Source: Frankia sp. AgB1.9
Lineage (GTDB): Bacteria; Actinomycetota; Actinomycetes; Frankiales; Frankiaceae
NCBI RefSeq assembly: GCF_016786355.1
Contig: NZ_JADWYX010000085.1
Coordinates: 1 to 39,261 of the forward strand
Direction of reading: 5' to 3'
DNA: 39,261 nt
Shown here: positions 24,779-32,980 of the stretch, one piece after another
Numbering within the stretch: the first letter of the stretch is position 1
Layout of the letters: each line of letters starts with the position of its first letter
The notes under the pieces: model-generated
Database searches by the model: none
Told to the model about the DNA's origin: nothing
The model's input: the letters and a program-made list of their open reading frames with translations, nothing else
Position numbers and translations under genes: made by a program

Positions 24779-26038
24779 GTGCCGTCGCGCGGGGATCAGG
24801 GCAGGCCGGACGCCTCCGGCACGGGCGTTCGCGCCCCGGAACGCCGCGGTGGCTGGCTCAGCGGACCGGCGCGGGCCGGGGCAGCGTTGACGGCTGTCGG
24901 GTTGGCCCTGGCGGGCTGTGGGCTGCTCGGCGGGTCGTCGTCCGACGGCACGGCCGGTGGCGCCGGCGCCTCGACGGGCGTGGCGGACCAGACGTCCGCG
25001 GCGACGACGGCGAACGTGCCACCGGGCGGCACGCAGCGGGCGCCGACCGGCGAGCCGGTGACGCTGCAGTTCGCCGGCGACGTGCACTTCGCCGGCTCGG
25101 CGGCCGCCGCGCTGAACGGCTTCGGCCCGATCGTGCCGGAACTGTCGGCCGCCGACCTCACCATGGTCAACCTGGAGACCGCGATCACCGACGGCGGTGA
25201 CCCGGCCGACAAGGAGTTCACCTTCCGGGCCCCGTCCCGGGCGTTCACCGCGCTGCGCGAGTCCGGGGTCGACGTCGTCACCATGGCCAACAACCACGCG
25301 ATGGACTACGGCACGACCGGCCTGCGCGACACCCTCGGCGCCGCCCAGGCGGCCAACTTCCCGGTCGTCGGCATCGGCACGGACGACACCGCCGCGTTCA
25401 GGCCGTACAAGGTGACGATCAAGGGTCAGCGGATCGCGATCATCGGGGCGACCCGGGTGCTGGACGACAACCTGGCCGCCGCCTGGACGTCCGGGCCGGG
25501 CAAGCCGGGCCTCGCGTCGGCGAAGGACATGACCGAGCTTCTCGCGGCGGTACGGGCGGCGCGGGCGGACGCGGACACCGTCGTGGTGGACCTGCACTGG
25601 GGCGTCGAGACGCACAGCTGCCCGGGCACCGACCAGACCGGGATCGTGCCGGAGCTGGTCGACGCCGGGGCGGACATCGTCGTCGGCTCGCACGCGCACG
25701 TGCTCGAGGGCGGCGGCTGGCACCCGTCGGGCGCGTTCGTCGACTACGGCCTGGGCAACTTCGTCTTCTACTCCTCCGGGATGGCCGCCAACACGCAGAG
25801 CGGCATCCTGCGCCTCACCGTCAGAGGCCGGGCGGTGACCCAGGCCCAGTGGCTGCCGGCCCGGATCTCCGGCGGCCTGCCTCGACCCGCGACCGGGGTG
25901 GACGCGCGGCAGATCGTGGGCACCGTCGGCTCCCTCCAGCAGTGCGCCGGCCTCAATGCCAACCCGCCCACCTGGGGCGCCATCCCCGCGGTGCCTGCCT
26001 CGACCAGCCTGCCGGCGGCGGCCCCGACCCACGGTTAG
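24779..26038 (+). CDS. CapA-family lipoprotein (PGA_cap metallophosphatase-like domain)
   Basis: 419 aa. N-terminal signal with lipobox LAGC (near residue 45) after a hydrophobic run (ALTAVGLALAG), then a Ser/Gly/Thr linker. The PGA_cap domain starts near 95 with LQFAGDVHFAG and continues with MVNLETAITDGGDP, VVTMANNHAMDYG, VVVDLHWGVETHSCPG and IVVGSHAHVLEGGG. These Asp, Asn and His motifs are the metallophosphoesterase-like core of CapA proteins, tied to poly-gamma-glutamate or other envelope polymers. No other cap genes are nearby, so a polymer cannot be named. The GTG at 24779 is fixed by GGTGGAG five nt upstream. The frame also opens at 24623 and 24704, less likely. Its stop overlaps that of the convergent glycosyltransferase by 4 bp. 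Confidence 0.85.
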   Translation: MPSRGDQGRPDASGTGVRAPERRGGWLSGPARAGAALTAVGLALAGCGLLGGSSSDGTAGGAGASTGVADQTSAATTANVPPGGTQRAPTGEPVTLQFAGDVHFAGSAAAALNGFGPIVPELSAADLTMVNLETAITDGGDPADKEFTFRAPSRAFTALRESGVDVVTMANNHAMDYGTTGLRDTLGAAQAANFPVVGIGTDDTAAFRPYKVTIKGQRIAIIGATRVLDDNLAAAWTSGPGKPGLASAKDMTELLAAVRAARADADTVVVDLHWGVETHSCPGTDQTGIVPELVDAGADIVVGSHAHVLEGGGWHPSGAFVDYGLGNFVFYSSGMAANTQSGILRLTVRGRAVTQAQWLPARISGGLPRPATGVDARQIVGTVGSLQQCAGLNANPPTWGAIPAVPASTSLPAAAPTHG

Positions 26039-28041
26039 TGCCGCGTCGACTGCGAGCAGCGGTTCAGCACGCGCAGGGTTCCGGTGCCGGGGTAGTCGAA
26101 GGGCTGGGCCGCGCACCAGCCGGCGGTGCGCAGGCTCGTGAGCTCGCCGGCCGTGCCCGCGCGGTCGTAGACGAGGACGAACAGCAGCAGGCGGCCCGGC
26201 CTCGGCCCAGAGCGGCCCGCTAGCGCGGTCCGGGCCTCGCCCCTGCCGACGGCGGTGAGGAACACCGTGGCACCGGTGGGCACTCGCGGCCCGATCTGCC
26301 CAGACCGCCCCGCTGACGACGCCAGGAAGGGCCGGTCCGCGCTGACGTCCATCGCGTACAGCCAGCCGGAGCGGGCCAGCCGGCCGCCGACCACGACGAC
26401 GTCGCCCGGGCGGTAGAGCCGCCGGGTCTGCGTCGTCGCGTCCACCATGAGCGCCACCGGGCGGATCTCGGCGCGGTCCCGCCACAGCGGCGCCAGCGCG
26501 CTCGCCGACGCGACCGGCGCCGCCGTGAGCACGACCAGGACGGCGGCCAGTGCGACCCGGGCGATCTCGCGTCCGGGCCGCCCGAGCCGAGACCAGCCGG
26601 ACGCGGCCAGCCGGCAGCCCCGGACGAGCCAGCCCAGGCCGAGCCGGCGAGCCGTCGAGGCCCGCCGCCGGACGTGGGCCAGCCGGGCCAGCGGGTCGTC
26701 GGCCAACACGCGGCGGCCGAGGCGGTCGGCGCCGGTGGCGACGACCGTGACCAGCAGCGGAACGAGGAACAGGTTCGTGCGGTTGGCGCCGAACGGCCAG
26801 TACCGCCCGGCGCTGGCGACCAGGGCGAGCAGGAGCGCGCCGAGCACGGCCGCGACCACGTAGCCACCGTCGTCCGCCGTCGCCGGGCGATCGGACGGGC
26901 GGTGCGCGCCGCCGATGCCCAGGACCGTCCGGCTGATCGTGCTGCCGCGGACCAGCGCGGCCGCGCCGACGAGGAAGGCCACGGCGGCGGCGGGGGCGAG
27001 CAGCCAGGCCGCCGCGAAGGTCGCGTCGGTGGCCGGGTGCACGAGGTTCGGGTCGTAGCGGTCGACGCCGGTCGGGGCGCCCCCGAAGATCCGGACCAGC
27101 TCCCCGCCGACGAACCGCAGGCCGCCCAGCGGGCCGCGGCCGGCGAGGAACTGGGTGTTCCAGAACTGGCTGGCCCGCTGGCTGGACTGGTGGCCGATGA
27201 ACAGCCACGTGTGCAGCCCGCAGATCGCGACCGCCGGCGCCGCGGTGGCGGCGGCCCACAGCCGATGGCGCCAACCGACCCGCCAGCTGCCGTAGCGGTA
27301 CCCGTAGCCGGCGGTCACCACGTCGACGGCGGCCAGCGGGATGATCAGGAGCGCCGCCGGCACCGAGAACAGCGCGACCAGCCCGGCGGCGGTCCGCCAG
27401 CCGAGTCGTGGGCCCCACGTGGCGGTGCTCGGCGCCTTCAGCCACAGCCAGACGATGACGACCGACGCGAGCGCCTCGACGCTGTACGGCTTGAGCTGGG
27501 TGCCGAGGTCGACGACCACCCCGGACAGCCCCAGGCTGGTTCCCGCCAGTCCGGCCGCGACCGGCCCGGCGAAGCGGCGGATGAACGCGTAGGCGACGAC
27601 CGGCAGCGCCACCAGCGCCACCAGCTCGGGAACCCGCAGGACCCAGGCGTGCCAGCCGGCGACGTCGCCGACGAGGCGGACGAGCACCGCCCAGCCGAGG
27701 GCGGACGGGGTGTTCGCGTGCGCCAGCTGAGCCCAGTACGTCGACGGCGGCGCGGACAGGAAGTGCGGCCGCCAGATCTCGTCGTACCAGAGCGGCCGGG
27801 CCAGCACGGTGTGCAAGACCGCCAGAACGGCGACGACCGCGCCCGCGAGCGCGGCGGGCACGGCGATATCCACAGGCCGCTGGGGACGCAGCCGTCGCCG
27901 CGCCTGCGCGGCCGGCAGGGGGTCGGCGTCGGCGCCGGGGCCGGTTGAAGCCCCATCCGGGGCTACCGGGCCAGCTACGCCCGGTAGCCGCTCCTTGGTC
28001 GACTCGACGCTGGCATCCACAGTTGAGAGAGGCTTATCCAC
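26035..28041 (-). CDS. GT-C type polytopic membrane glycosyltransferase
   Basis: 668 aa. A disordered first 50 residues, then about ten or more hydrophobic helices in the first 510 residues, and a final 150-residue soluble part that should lie outside. After helix 1 comes PLWYDEIWR, the acidic DE-type motif of the first extracytoplasmic loop of GT-C enzymes (PMT/ArnT-like), which use polyprenyl-phosphate sugars. LGTQLKPYSVEAL is another loop motif of this group. Acceptor and sugar are unknown. The GTG at 28041 lies inside a DnaA-box-like 9-mer and has only a weak ribosome site. A GTG at 27873 is a second candidate, and third-position GC before it is lower. A perfect 10-bp hairpin (27961-27989) lies in the disputed part. 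Convergent with the CapA gene. Confidence 0.8.
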   Translation of the reverse strand: MDKPLSTVDASVESTKERLPGVAGPVAPDGASTGPGADADPLPAAQARRRLRPQRPVDIAVPAALAGAVVAVLAVLHTVLARPLWYDEIWRPHFLSAPPSTYWAQLAHANTPSALGWAVLVRLVGDVAGWHAWVLRVPELVALVALPVVAYAFIRRFAGPVAAGLAGTSLGLSGVVVDLGTQLKPYSVEALASVVIVWLWLKAPSTATWGPRLGWRTAAGLVALFSVPAALLIIPLAAVDVVTAGYGYRYGSWRVGWRHRLWAAATAAPAVAICGLHTWLFIGHQSSQRASQFWNTQFLAGRGPLGGLRFVGGELVRIFGGAPTGVDRYDPNLVHPATDATFAAAWLLAPAAAVAFLVGAAALVRGSTISRTVLGIGGAHRPSDRPATADDGGYVVAAVLGALLLALVASAGRYWPFGANRTNLFLVPLLVTVVATGADRLGRRVLADDPLARLAHVRRRASTARRLGLGWLVRGCRLAASGWSRLGRPGREIARVALAAVLVVLTAAPVASASALAPLWRDRAEIRPVALMVDATTQTRRLYRPGDVVVVGGRLARSGWLYAMDVSADRPFLASSAGRSGQIGPRVPTGATVFLTAVGRGEARTALAGRSGPRPGRLLLFVLVYDRAGTAGELTSLRTAGWCAAQPFDYPGTGTLRVLNRCSQSTRH

Positions 28042-28098
28042 AGACCTTGTCCACAGAGTGCATACGGCTGTGGAAATCCTCCCTCAGAGTGTGGATGA
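27866..28098. other. Cluster of DnaA-box-like 9-mers
   Basis: Six 9-mers with the CCACA core: ATATCCACA (27866), GCATCCACA (28013), TTATCCACA (28034) and TTGTCCACA (28047) on the plus strand; ATTTCCACA (28077-28069) and TCATCCACA (28098-28090) on the minus strand. TTATCCACA is the E. coli consensus and TTGTCCACA the form common at actinobacterial origins. They span the 5' end of the glycosyltransferase and the 91-bp gap before the aminotransferase stop. dnaA, dnaN, gyrB, rpmH and parAB are absent, so this is not the usual oriC context. Confidence 0.55.
27961..27989. repeat. Perfect 10-bp inverted repeat in the glycosyltransferase 5' end
   Basis: GGCTACCGGG, a 9-nt loop and CCCGGTAGCC. It lies within the first 30 codons as annotated, or in the leader if the GTG at 27873 is the true start. 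Confidence 0.6.
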
Positions 28099-28132
28099 CG
28101 GGTCGTCCGGGGCCCCGCCTGGCCCTGACTCG

Positions 28133-29347
28133 CTAGCGCTGCGTGTACGTCGACAGGAAGTGGTCGATGCGGCCGATCGCGGCGGTGAGATCGTCGACGG
28201 TGGGGAGGGTGACGATCCGGACGTGGTCGGGGTTCGGCCAGTTGAAGCCGGTGCCCTGCACCAGAAGGATCTTCTCCGCCCGCAGCAGGTCGAGGACGAA
28301 CCGCTCGTCATCCTTGATCGGATAGACCTCCGGGTCCAGCCGCGGGAACGCGTACAGCGCGCCGCGCGGCGGGACGCAGGTGACCCCTGGGATGTCGGCC
28401 AGCAGCTTCACGACCGTGTCGCGCTGCTCACGCAGCCGCCCACCCGGGAGCACCAGGCTGCCGGCGCCCTCGTCGTTCGCCAGCGCCGCGACCACCGCGT
28501 ACTGGCCCGGGACGTTCGCGCACAGCCGCATGTTGGCCAGGATGTTGAGTCCCTCGATGTAGCTGCTGGCGTGCTGGCGTGGGCCGGACACGACCATCCA
28601 GCCGGCCCGGAAGCCGGCGAGCAGGTAGGACTTCGACAGCCCGTTGAAGGTCACGCAGACCACGTCCGGCGCGAGCGCGGCGGTGGAGACGTGCTCGGCG
28701 TCGTCGAAGAGCACCCGGTCGTAGATCTCGTCCGAGAAGAGCATCAGGTTGTGCTGGCGGGCCAGCTCCACCAGCGCCTCGACCGTGGCCCGGTCATAGA
28801 CCGCTCCGGTCGGGTTGTTCGGGTTGATCAGCACGAGCGCCCGGGTGCGCGGGGTGATCTTGGCGGCGACGTCCGCGATGTCGGGGGCCCAGTCCGCGGA
28901 CTCGTCGCACAGGTAGTGCACCGGGCGGCCGCCGCAGAGGCTGACGACGGCCGTCCACAGCGGGTAGTCCGGCGCGGGCAGCAGCACCTCGTCGCCGTTG
29001 TTGAGCAGCGCCTGGAGCGACATCATGATCAGCTCGGAGACGCCGTTGCCGAGGTAGACGTCGTCCGGTCCGATGCCGGCGATGCCCTTCCGGCGGTGGT
29101 AGTCGACGACCGCGGCGCGGGCGGCGGGAAGTCCCTTGGAGTCGCTGTAGCCCTGTGCGCTCGCGAGGTTCTCCATCACGGAGGCGAGTACCTCGGGCGG
29201 CGTGGAGAAGCCGAACGGAGCGGGGTTCCCAATGTTCAGCTTCAGGATCCGCTGGCCTGCAGTCTCCATCCGGGTCGCCTCGTCGAGGATCGGACCTCGG
29301 ACGTCGTAACAGACGCCGGCGAGCTTGTCGGACTGGGTGAACTCCAT
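28133..29347 (-). CDS. Class I PLP-dependent aminotransferase (AlaA/AspC type)
   Basis: 404 aa, the expected length. Fold type I aminotransferase: N-terminal LNIGNPAPFGFSTPPEVL, ALLNNGDEVLLPAPDYPLW, LVLINPNNPTGAVYD (cofactor Asn), LFSDEIYDRVLFDD (Asp on the pyridine nitrogen), VTFNGLSKSYLLAGFRAGW (Schiff-base Lys in SKS) and the C-terminal VRIVTLPTVDDL with the carboxylate-binding Arg. Closest by eye to AlaA-type alanine transaminases and mycobacterial AspC. Likely makes alanine (or aspartate) from glutamate in the cytosol. The ATG at 29347 is preferred over a GTG at 29374: TACCCT (29360-29355) lies 7 nt before it as a -10 for a leaderless mRNA, though no good -35 was found. Confidence 0.93.
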   Translation of the reverse strand: MEFTQSDKLAGVCYDVRGPILDEATRMETAGQRILKLNIGNPAPFGFSTPPEVLASVMENLASAQGYSDSKGLPAARAAVVDYHRRKGIAGIGPDDVYLGNGVSELIMMSLQALLNNGDEVLLPAPDYPLWTAVVSLCGGRPVHYLCDESADWAPDIADVAAKITPRTRALVLINPNNPTGAVYDRATVEALVELARQHNLMLFSDEIYDRVLFDDAEHVSTAALAPDVVCVTFNGLSKSYLLAGFRAGWMVVSGPRQHASSYIEGLNILANMRLCANVPGQYAVVAALANDEGAGSLVLPGGRLREQRDTVVKLLADIPGVTCVPPRGALYAFPRLDPEVYPIKDDERFVLDLLRAEKILLVQGTGFNWPNPDHVRIVTLPTVDDLTAAIGRIDHFLSTYTQR

Positions 29348-29550
29348 GCCATCCAGGGTAGGCGGGCCGTCCACGGGTTAATGCACGCCCAGTGGCTGCG
29401 TAGGGCTGCACCACCCGCGATGAGGGGGGATTCGAGGGCCCGTACCGCCGCATTCCGGGCGCCGATATTCACCCGCAGTGAGCGGTCCTGCGTCCAGGGG
29501 CACCACGCTTCGTGCGGAGACGACGGTCACCCTCCGGTGAGCGGCCGAAC

Positions 29551-29611
29551 TCCAGGTCAGCGGGCTGCCGAGTCCCGGTCAGGGGGCTGCCCGGTTCCAG
29601 GTCAGGCGCCG
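29551..29611. repeat. Three degenerate 22-23-bp direct repeats
   Basis: Units beginning TCCAGGTCAG, TCCCGGTCAG and TCCAGGTCAG at 29551, 29573 and 29596, the first two followed by SGGGCTGCC. They lie just past, and run into, the 3' end of the Pro/Thr-tailed gene. The remainder of the gap 29348-29601 shows no gene. Confidence 0.55.
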
Positions 29612-30408
29612 AGGATGCCCGTCTTGGTCGCGCTCGGAGTCGGCGTGGGCGGCGCCTCGGTGGACGGGACCGCGGTGACCGACGGCGGCGGGCTGCTCGC
29701 GGGTGGTGGGGGCGGGGTGGTGGCCCCGGCCGGGGTGGTCGGCGCGGTGGTCCGGCGGACCGTCGTGCTGGAGACTGTCGGCCGCGGCGTGCCGGAGGGC
29801 GTCGCGGGCGGCGCGGCCGGGGTGGCGCCGGCCGAGGGGGCCGGCGGCGAGTAGGTGGCCATGGGCTGCCCGACCCGGGTGGCGAGCGCGGACCACTGTG
29901 CGTCGCCCTTGGTCAGTCCGTCCCGGATGCGCTGCTCGATGGTGGCCTTGGGTGCCGCGGTGCCGTCGAACAGGTTCCCGCAGGCGGCGACGCCGTTGCC
30001 GTAGCCGTCGAGGCCGCCGTCGAACAGGTCCTGGGCCGCGCTGTCCGGGCCGGGGGTGAGCGCGCGGGCCTCGGTGACGGCGTCGGCGAGCGAACTGCAG
30101 ACCGGCTGCAGCGCCGATCCGTTCTGCCCGGCCAGGTCGGTGCGCACGGCCGCGACGTCAAGCGCGATGAGCTGCCGGATCGCCTGCGTGCCGACGTACC
30201 AACGAGTCAGGGCGTCGCTGCTGACGGTTGACGCCGCGAACGAACTGCCACCGCTGTTCGTCGTGGAGTCCGCGGGCTTGGGGCCGGCACAGGTCGTCAG
30301 CACGCCCGCCACCGCGATCAGGATGGCGCCGGCGAGGGCGAACGGCTTCCACAGCTCGCTGGGTTCCCCGTCGGCCTTCGCACGCAGGCTCAGCCGAGGG
30401 ACCGCCAT
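29602..30408 (-). CDS. Envelope protein with N-terminal anchor and Pro/Thr-rich tail
   Basis: 268 aa, function not recognised. Cytosolic basic start, a hydrophobic helix (about 22-39, FALAGAILIAVAGVL) ending in TTCAG. This resembles a lipobox but has Thr before the Cys, so a simple membrane anchor is as likely. The extracellular middle part (60-180) is helical with two Cys (PVCSSL, AACGNLF) that could pair. The last 85 residues are Pro/Thr/Ser-rich (wall-spanning or glycosylated type). The ATG at 30408 has a strong AAGGAG 9 nt upstream. Divergent from zur. It has no obvious link to zinc. Confidence 0.7.
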   Translation of the reverse strand: MAVPRLSLRAKADGEPSELWKPFALAGAILIAVAGVLTTCAGPKPADSTTNSGGSSFAASTVSSDALTRWYVGTQAIRQLIALDVAAVRTDLAGQNGSALQPVCSSLADAVTEARALTPGPDSAAQDLFDGGLDGYGNGVAACGNLFDGTAAPKATIEQRIRDGLTKGDAQWSALATRVGQPMATYSPPAPSAGATPAAPPATPSGTPRPTVSSTTVRRTTAPTTPAGATTPPPPPASSPPPSVTAVPSTEAPPTPTPSATKTGILGA

Positions 30409-30587
30409 CCGAACGTTCTCCTTCGAGTCACCGGCGTCAGCCAGTAGCGCGTACGAGTCGGCACGATATCGCCGGTTACGTCAGTGTCCGACGGGGAGGG
30501 TCGATTGGCGCACCCAGTGTTCTTTCCCACCAGGTGGCGATCTACTGGTGGATTGACCGACTTGGCCCTCGGAGGCCGATCGCCGGG

Positions 30588-30593
30588 TATACA
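30588..30593 (+). promoter_or_regulatory. Candidate -10 of zur
   Basis: TATACA lies 43 nt before the zur GTG. TTGGCC at 30562-30567 is a possible -35, but the spacer is 20 bp, so the pair is weak. No clear Zur box was found here. Confidence 0.3.
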
Positions 30594-30636
30594 GGTGCCG
30601 GTCGTCCTGGGACCCCGTAGCGGCCGAGGTGAGAAA

Positions 30637-31131
30637 GTGGATGGTGTGTCGACCGTGAACCGCAGCCAACCGAGCGACGAAGCGACCGGGCCTGGTCCGG
30701 CGGCTGCCGTCGGCAGGGCCACGGCCGGCCGAGGCGCCGCGACGCGGTCGACCCGGCAGGGCGACGCCGTGTCCGCGGCGCTCGCCGCGACCAACGCGTT
30801 CACCAGCGCGCAGGAGCTGCACGCCCGGCTGCGCACCGACGGCCAGCCGGTCGGGCTGACCACCGTCTACCGGCATCTGCAGGTGCTCGCCGACCGCGGC
30901 GAGGTCGACGTGCTGCGGCTCGACGACGGCGAGACGGTCTACCGCCGGTGCAACACCGACACCCACCACCACCACCTGGTCTGCCGGATCTGCGGGCACA
31001 CCGTCGAGGTGGCCGGCCGCGAGATCGAGCACTGGACCGAGCAGGTCGCCGCGGCCGAGGGCTTCACGGACGTCGCCCACACCGTCGAGATCTACGGACG
31101 CTGCGCCAGCTGCGCCGCCGCCGGCGCCTGA
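30637..31131 (+). CDS. zur: Zinc uptake regulator, Fur family
   Basis: 164 aa. A zinc-sensing repressor that shuts off zinc import. The N-terminal 35 residues are disordered. The winged-helix part has AFTSAQELHARLRTDGQPVGLTTVYRHLQVLADRGEVDVL (recognition helix TTVYRHL). The hinge and dimer part has the DDGETVYRRC Cys, the His-rich THHHHLVCRICGH (first CxxC of the structural zinc site), IEHWTEQVAAAEGFTDVAHTVEIYG, and a C-terminal CASC (second CxxC). By eye it matches mycobacterial Zur better than FurA. The GTG at 30637 follows GAGGTGAG; a GTG at 30646 is possible. It converges on the metal importer operon, overlapping its last gene by 40 bp, which supports the zinc assignment. Confidence 0.93.
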   Translation: MDGVSTVNRSQPSDEATGPGPAAAVGRATAGRGAATRSTRQGDAVSAALAATNAFTSAQELHARLRTDGQPVGLTTVYRHLQVLADRGEVDVLRLDDGETVYRRCNTDTHHHHLVCRICGHTVEVAGREIEHWTEQVAAAEGFTDVAHTVEIYGRCASCAAAGA

Positions 31132-32003
31132 GCGGTCCGGGCCTCGGCCCGCAGCCACGGAGCGAGCAACAACGAGCCGGCGAACAGCGCCGTGACCGTC
31201 AGCACGATCGCGCCGCCAGCCGCGATGTTCCACTGGGCGCTCACCGCCAGGCCGACGACACCGGCGAACACTCCCAGCACCATCGAGAGCGCCGTCATCG
31301 GGCCGGTGCGCACGCACCACAGCCGCGCGGTCGCGGCCGGGCCGACGACCAGCGCGATCGCCATGATCGTGCCGACCGCCGGGACGGTCGTGACCACCGC
31401 CAGCTCGAGCGCGACCAGCACGACCAGATCCAGGCGTCGGGCCGGGTAGCCGCCGGCGGCCAGTGCCGTCGGGTCGAAAGCGCCGAGCAGCAGCTCCTTG
31501 CGCAGCGCGGCGAGCACGGCCAGCACGAGGACCGCCGTCACGGCGCTGACCACCAGGTCGGACTCGTCGACGGTGAGGATCGAGCCGACCAGGAACGCCG
31601 TCAGATCCTTGGTGAACCCGTCCTGGGCCGACATCAGCGCGACGCCGAGAGCGAATCCACCGGACAGCACGACCCCGGTCACGCTGGAGACGTCCCGGCC
31701 ACCTCGCCCGGTCGGCGCGGCCGACGGCAGCGTGCCCGCCGGTCCGCCGCGCGCCCCCGAGACGAGGGCGACCACGCCGACGATGACGAGCCCGAAGACA
31801 CCGGCGCCGAGGACCAGCGGTACCCCGAGCAGCGCGGCGAGCACGACGCCCGGGAACGTCGCGTGGGTGAGCGCCACGGTGAGGAAGCTCAGCCGGCGCA
31901 GCACGATGTGCACCCCGACCGCGCCGCAGAGCAGGCCGACGAGTGCGGCCTCGGCCAGGGCCCGGCGGGTGTACCCGTCGCCGAGGGTCTGCCAGAGCAT
32001 CAC
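31092..32003 (-). CDS. Metal ABC transporter permease (second of two)
   Basis: 303 aa. ABC-3 family membrane subunit with about eight to nine helices. HIVLRRLSFLTVALTHATFPGVVLA and ALRKELLLGAFDPTALAAGGYPARRLD (the conserved cytoplasmic loop near the ATPase contact) are diagnostic. An extra Gly/Pro/Arg loop (SGARGGPAGTLPSAAPTGRGGRDV) is inserted after helix 3. Last gene of the importer operon: its GTG overlaps the stop of the first permease as GTGA. Its 3' end overlaps zur by 40 bp on the other strand. Two different permeases suggest a TroCD-like heterodimer instead of a ZnuB homodimer. Confidence 0.88.
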   Translation of the reverse strand: MMLWQTLGDGYTRRALAEAALVGLLCGAVGVHIVLRRLSFLTVALTHATFPGVVLAALLGVPLVLGAGVFGLVIVGVVALVSGARGGPAGTLPSAAPTGRGGRDVSSVTGVVLSGGFALGVALMSAQDGFTKDLTAFLVGSILTVDESDLVVSAVTAVLVLAVLAALRKELLLGAFDPTALAAGGYPARRLDLVVLVALELAVVTTVPAVGTIMAIALVVGPAATARLWCVRTGPMTALSMVLGVFAGVVGLAVSAQWNIAAGGAIVLTVTALFAGSLLLAPWLRAEARTAQAPAAAQLAQRP

Positions 32004-32980
32004 GGGGCTCGCCCTGCCTCGGGATCGGCCGTCAGCGCCGCGGCCCGCGCAGCCTGGTCCGTCGCGGGATGGCGCCAGTCCTCGATCGGCAGGTGAGACA
32101 CACCGGCGCCCGCGCGAGGCTTCGCGATCTTGGCACGGGCACGGACCGAGGTGGCGACCAGCGCGAGCAGATAGCCGGCGACGAGGACCAGCACGACGGT
32201 CGCGCCGGTCGCCAGCCGCACCCCGTGGTCGACGGAGATCTTGTAGCTGATCAGCAGGCCGGCCCAGCCGCCGGCCATCCCGAACGCCGCGGCGATCGCG
32301 GTGATCGCCAGGATCCGGTCGGACAGCAGCCGGGCGGCCGCCGCCGGCACCACGATCAGCGCGATCACCAGCACCGTCCCGACCGCTCGGACCGCGGCGA
32401 CGACGACGAGCGCGATCGACAGGTTGAGCGCCAGATCCAGCACGACGACCCGGTACCCGGCCGCCTGCGCCGCCTGCGCGTCGAATGCGACCAGCAGCAG
32501 CTCCTTGCGCAGCGCGACCAGCAGCAGCAGGACCACGGCGGCGACGACGGCCGTCGTCTCGATGTCCTGCGACCGCACGGTCAGCACCCGGCCGAACAGG
32601 AACGCCGTCAGATCCGACGTGTAGGACGACCGGCGCGAGACCAGCACGACGCCGATCGCGAAGAACCCGGTCAGCAGGATCGCCAGCGTCGCGTCATCCT
32701 CGACCCGCCTGGTCGCCGCGAGCAGCGTGAACAGCGCGGCGGACAGGCAGCCCACCACGAGCGCGCCGGGGAAGATCCCGGGCTGGCCGCTCAGCAGGAA
32801 GCCGATGACGACCCCGGGGAACACGGTGTGGGTCAGCGCGTCGGTGAGAAACGCCAGCCGGCGCAGCAGCACGAACACGCCGACCACGGCCGCGACGCCA
32901 CCGAGCAGCAGCAGCTCGATCAGCGCCCTGGTCAGGTACGGCCGCTCGAACGGCGCGGTGAGCAGGTCGATCAGCGTCAC
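32000..32980 (-). CDS. znuB: Metal ABC transporter permease (first of two)
   Basis: 326 aa. ABC-3 family permease with about nine helices. Diagnostic segments are FVLLRRLAFLTDALTHTVFPGVVIGF and ALRKELLLVAFDAQAAQAAGYRVVVLD. After the last helix there is a 50-residue cytosolic basic tail (RARAKIAKPRAG onward). The GTG at 32980 overlaps the ATPase stop by 4 nt and its own TGA overlaps the next permease start, so the genes are translationally coupled. Zinc is inferred as cargo from the neighbouring zur and the Zur-box-like promoter. Manganese or iron transporters use the same permease family. Confidence 0.9.
   Translation of the reverse strand: MTLIDLLTAPFERPYLTRALIELLLLGGVAAVVGVFVLLRRLAFLTDALTHTVFPGVVIGFLLSGQPGIFPGALVVGCLSAALFTLLAATRRVEDDATLAILLTGFFAIGVVLVSRRSSYTSDLTAFLFGRVLTVRSQDIETTAVVAAVVLLLLVALRKELLLVAFDAQAAQAAGYRVVVLDLALNLSIALVVVAAVRAVGTVLVIALIVVPAAAARLLSDRILAITAIAAAFGMAGGWAGLLISYKISVDHGVRLATGATVVLVLVAGYLLALVATSVRARAKIAKPRAGAGVSHLPIEDWRHPATDQAARAAALTADPEAGRAP

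Noticed and set aside
24593..27445. 950-aa minus-strand frame across the CapA gene and part of the glycosyltransferase
   Set aside because: Shadow frame: no domain, extreme Arg/Gly/Ala composition, and it covers two genes with clear motifs.
27866..28132. Chromosomal origin (oriC)
   Set aside because: DnaA-like boxes are present, but dnaA, dnaN, rpmH, gyrB and parAB are absent and the gap is only 91 bp.
30409..30636. Zur box in front of zur
   Set aside because: No TGAAA/TTTCA-type palindrome could be found in this gap.
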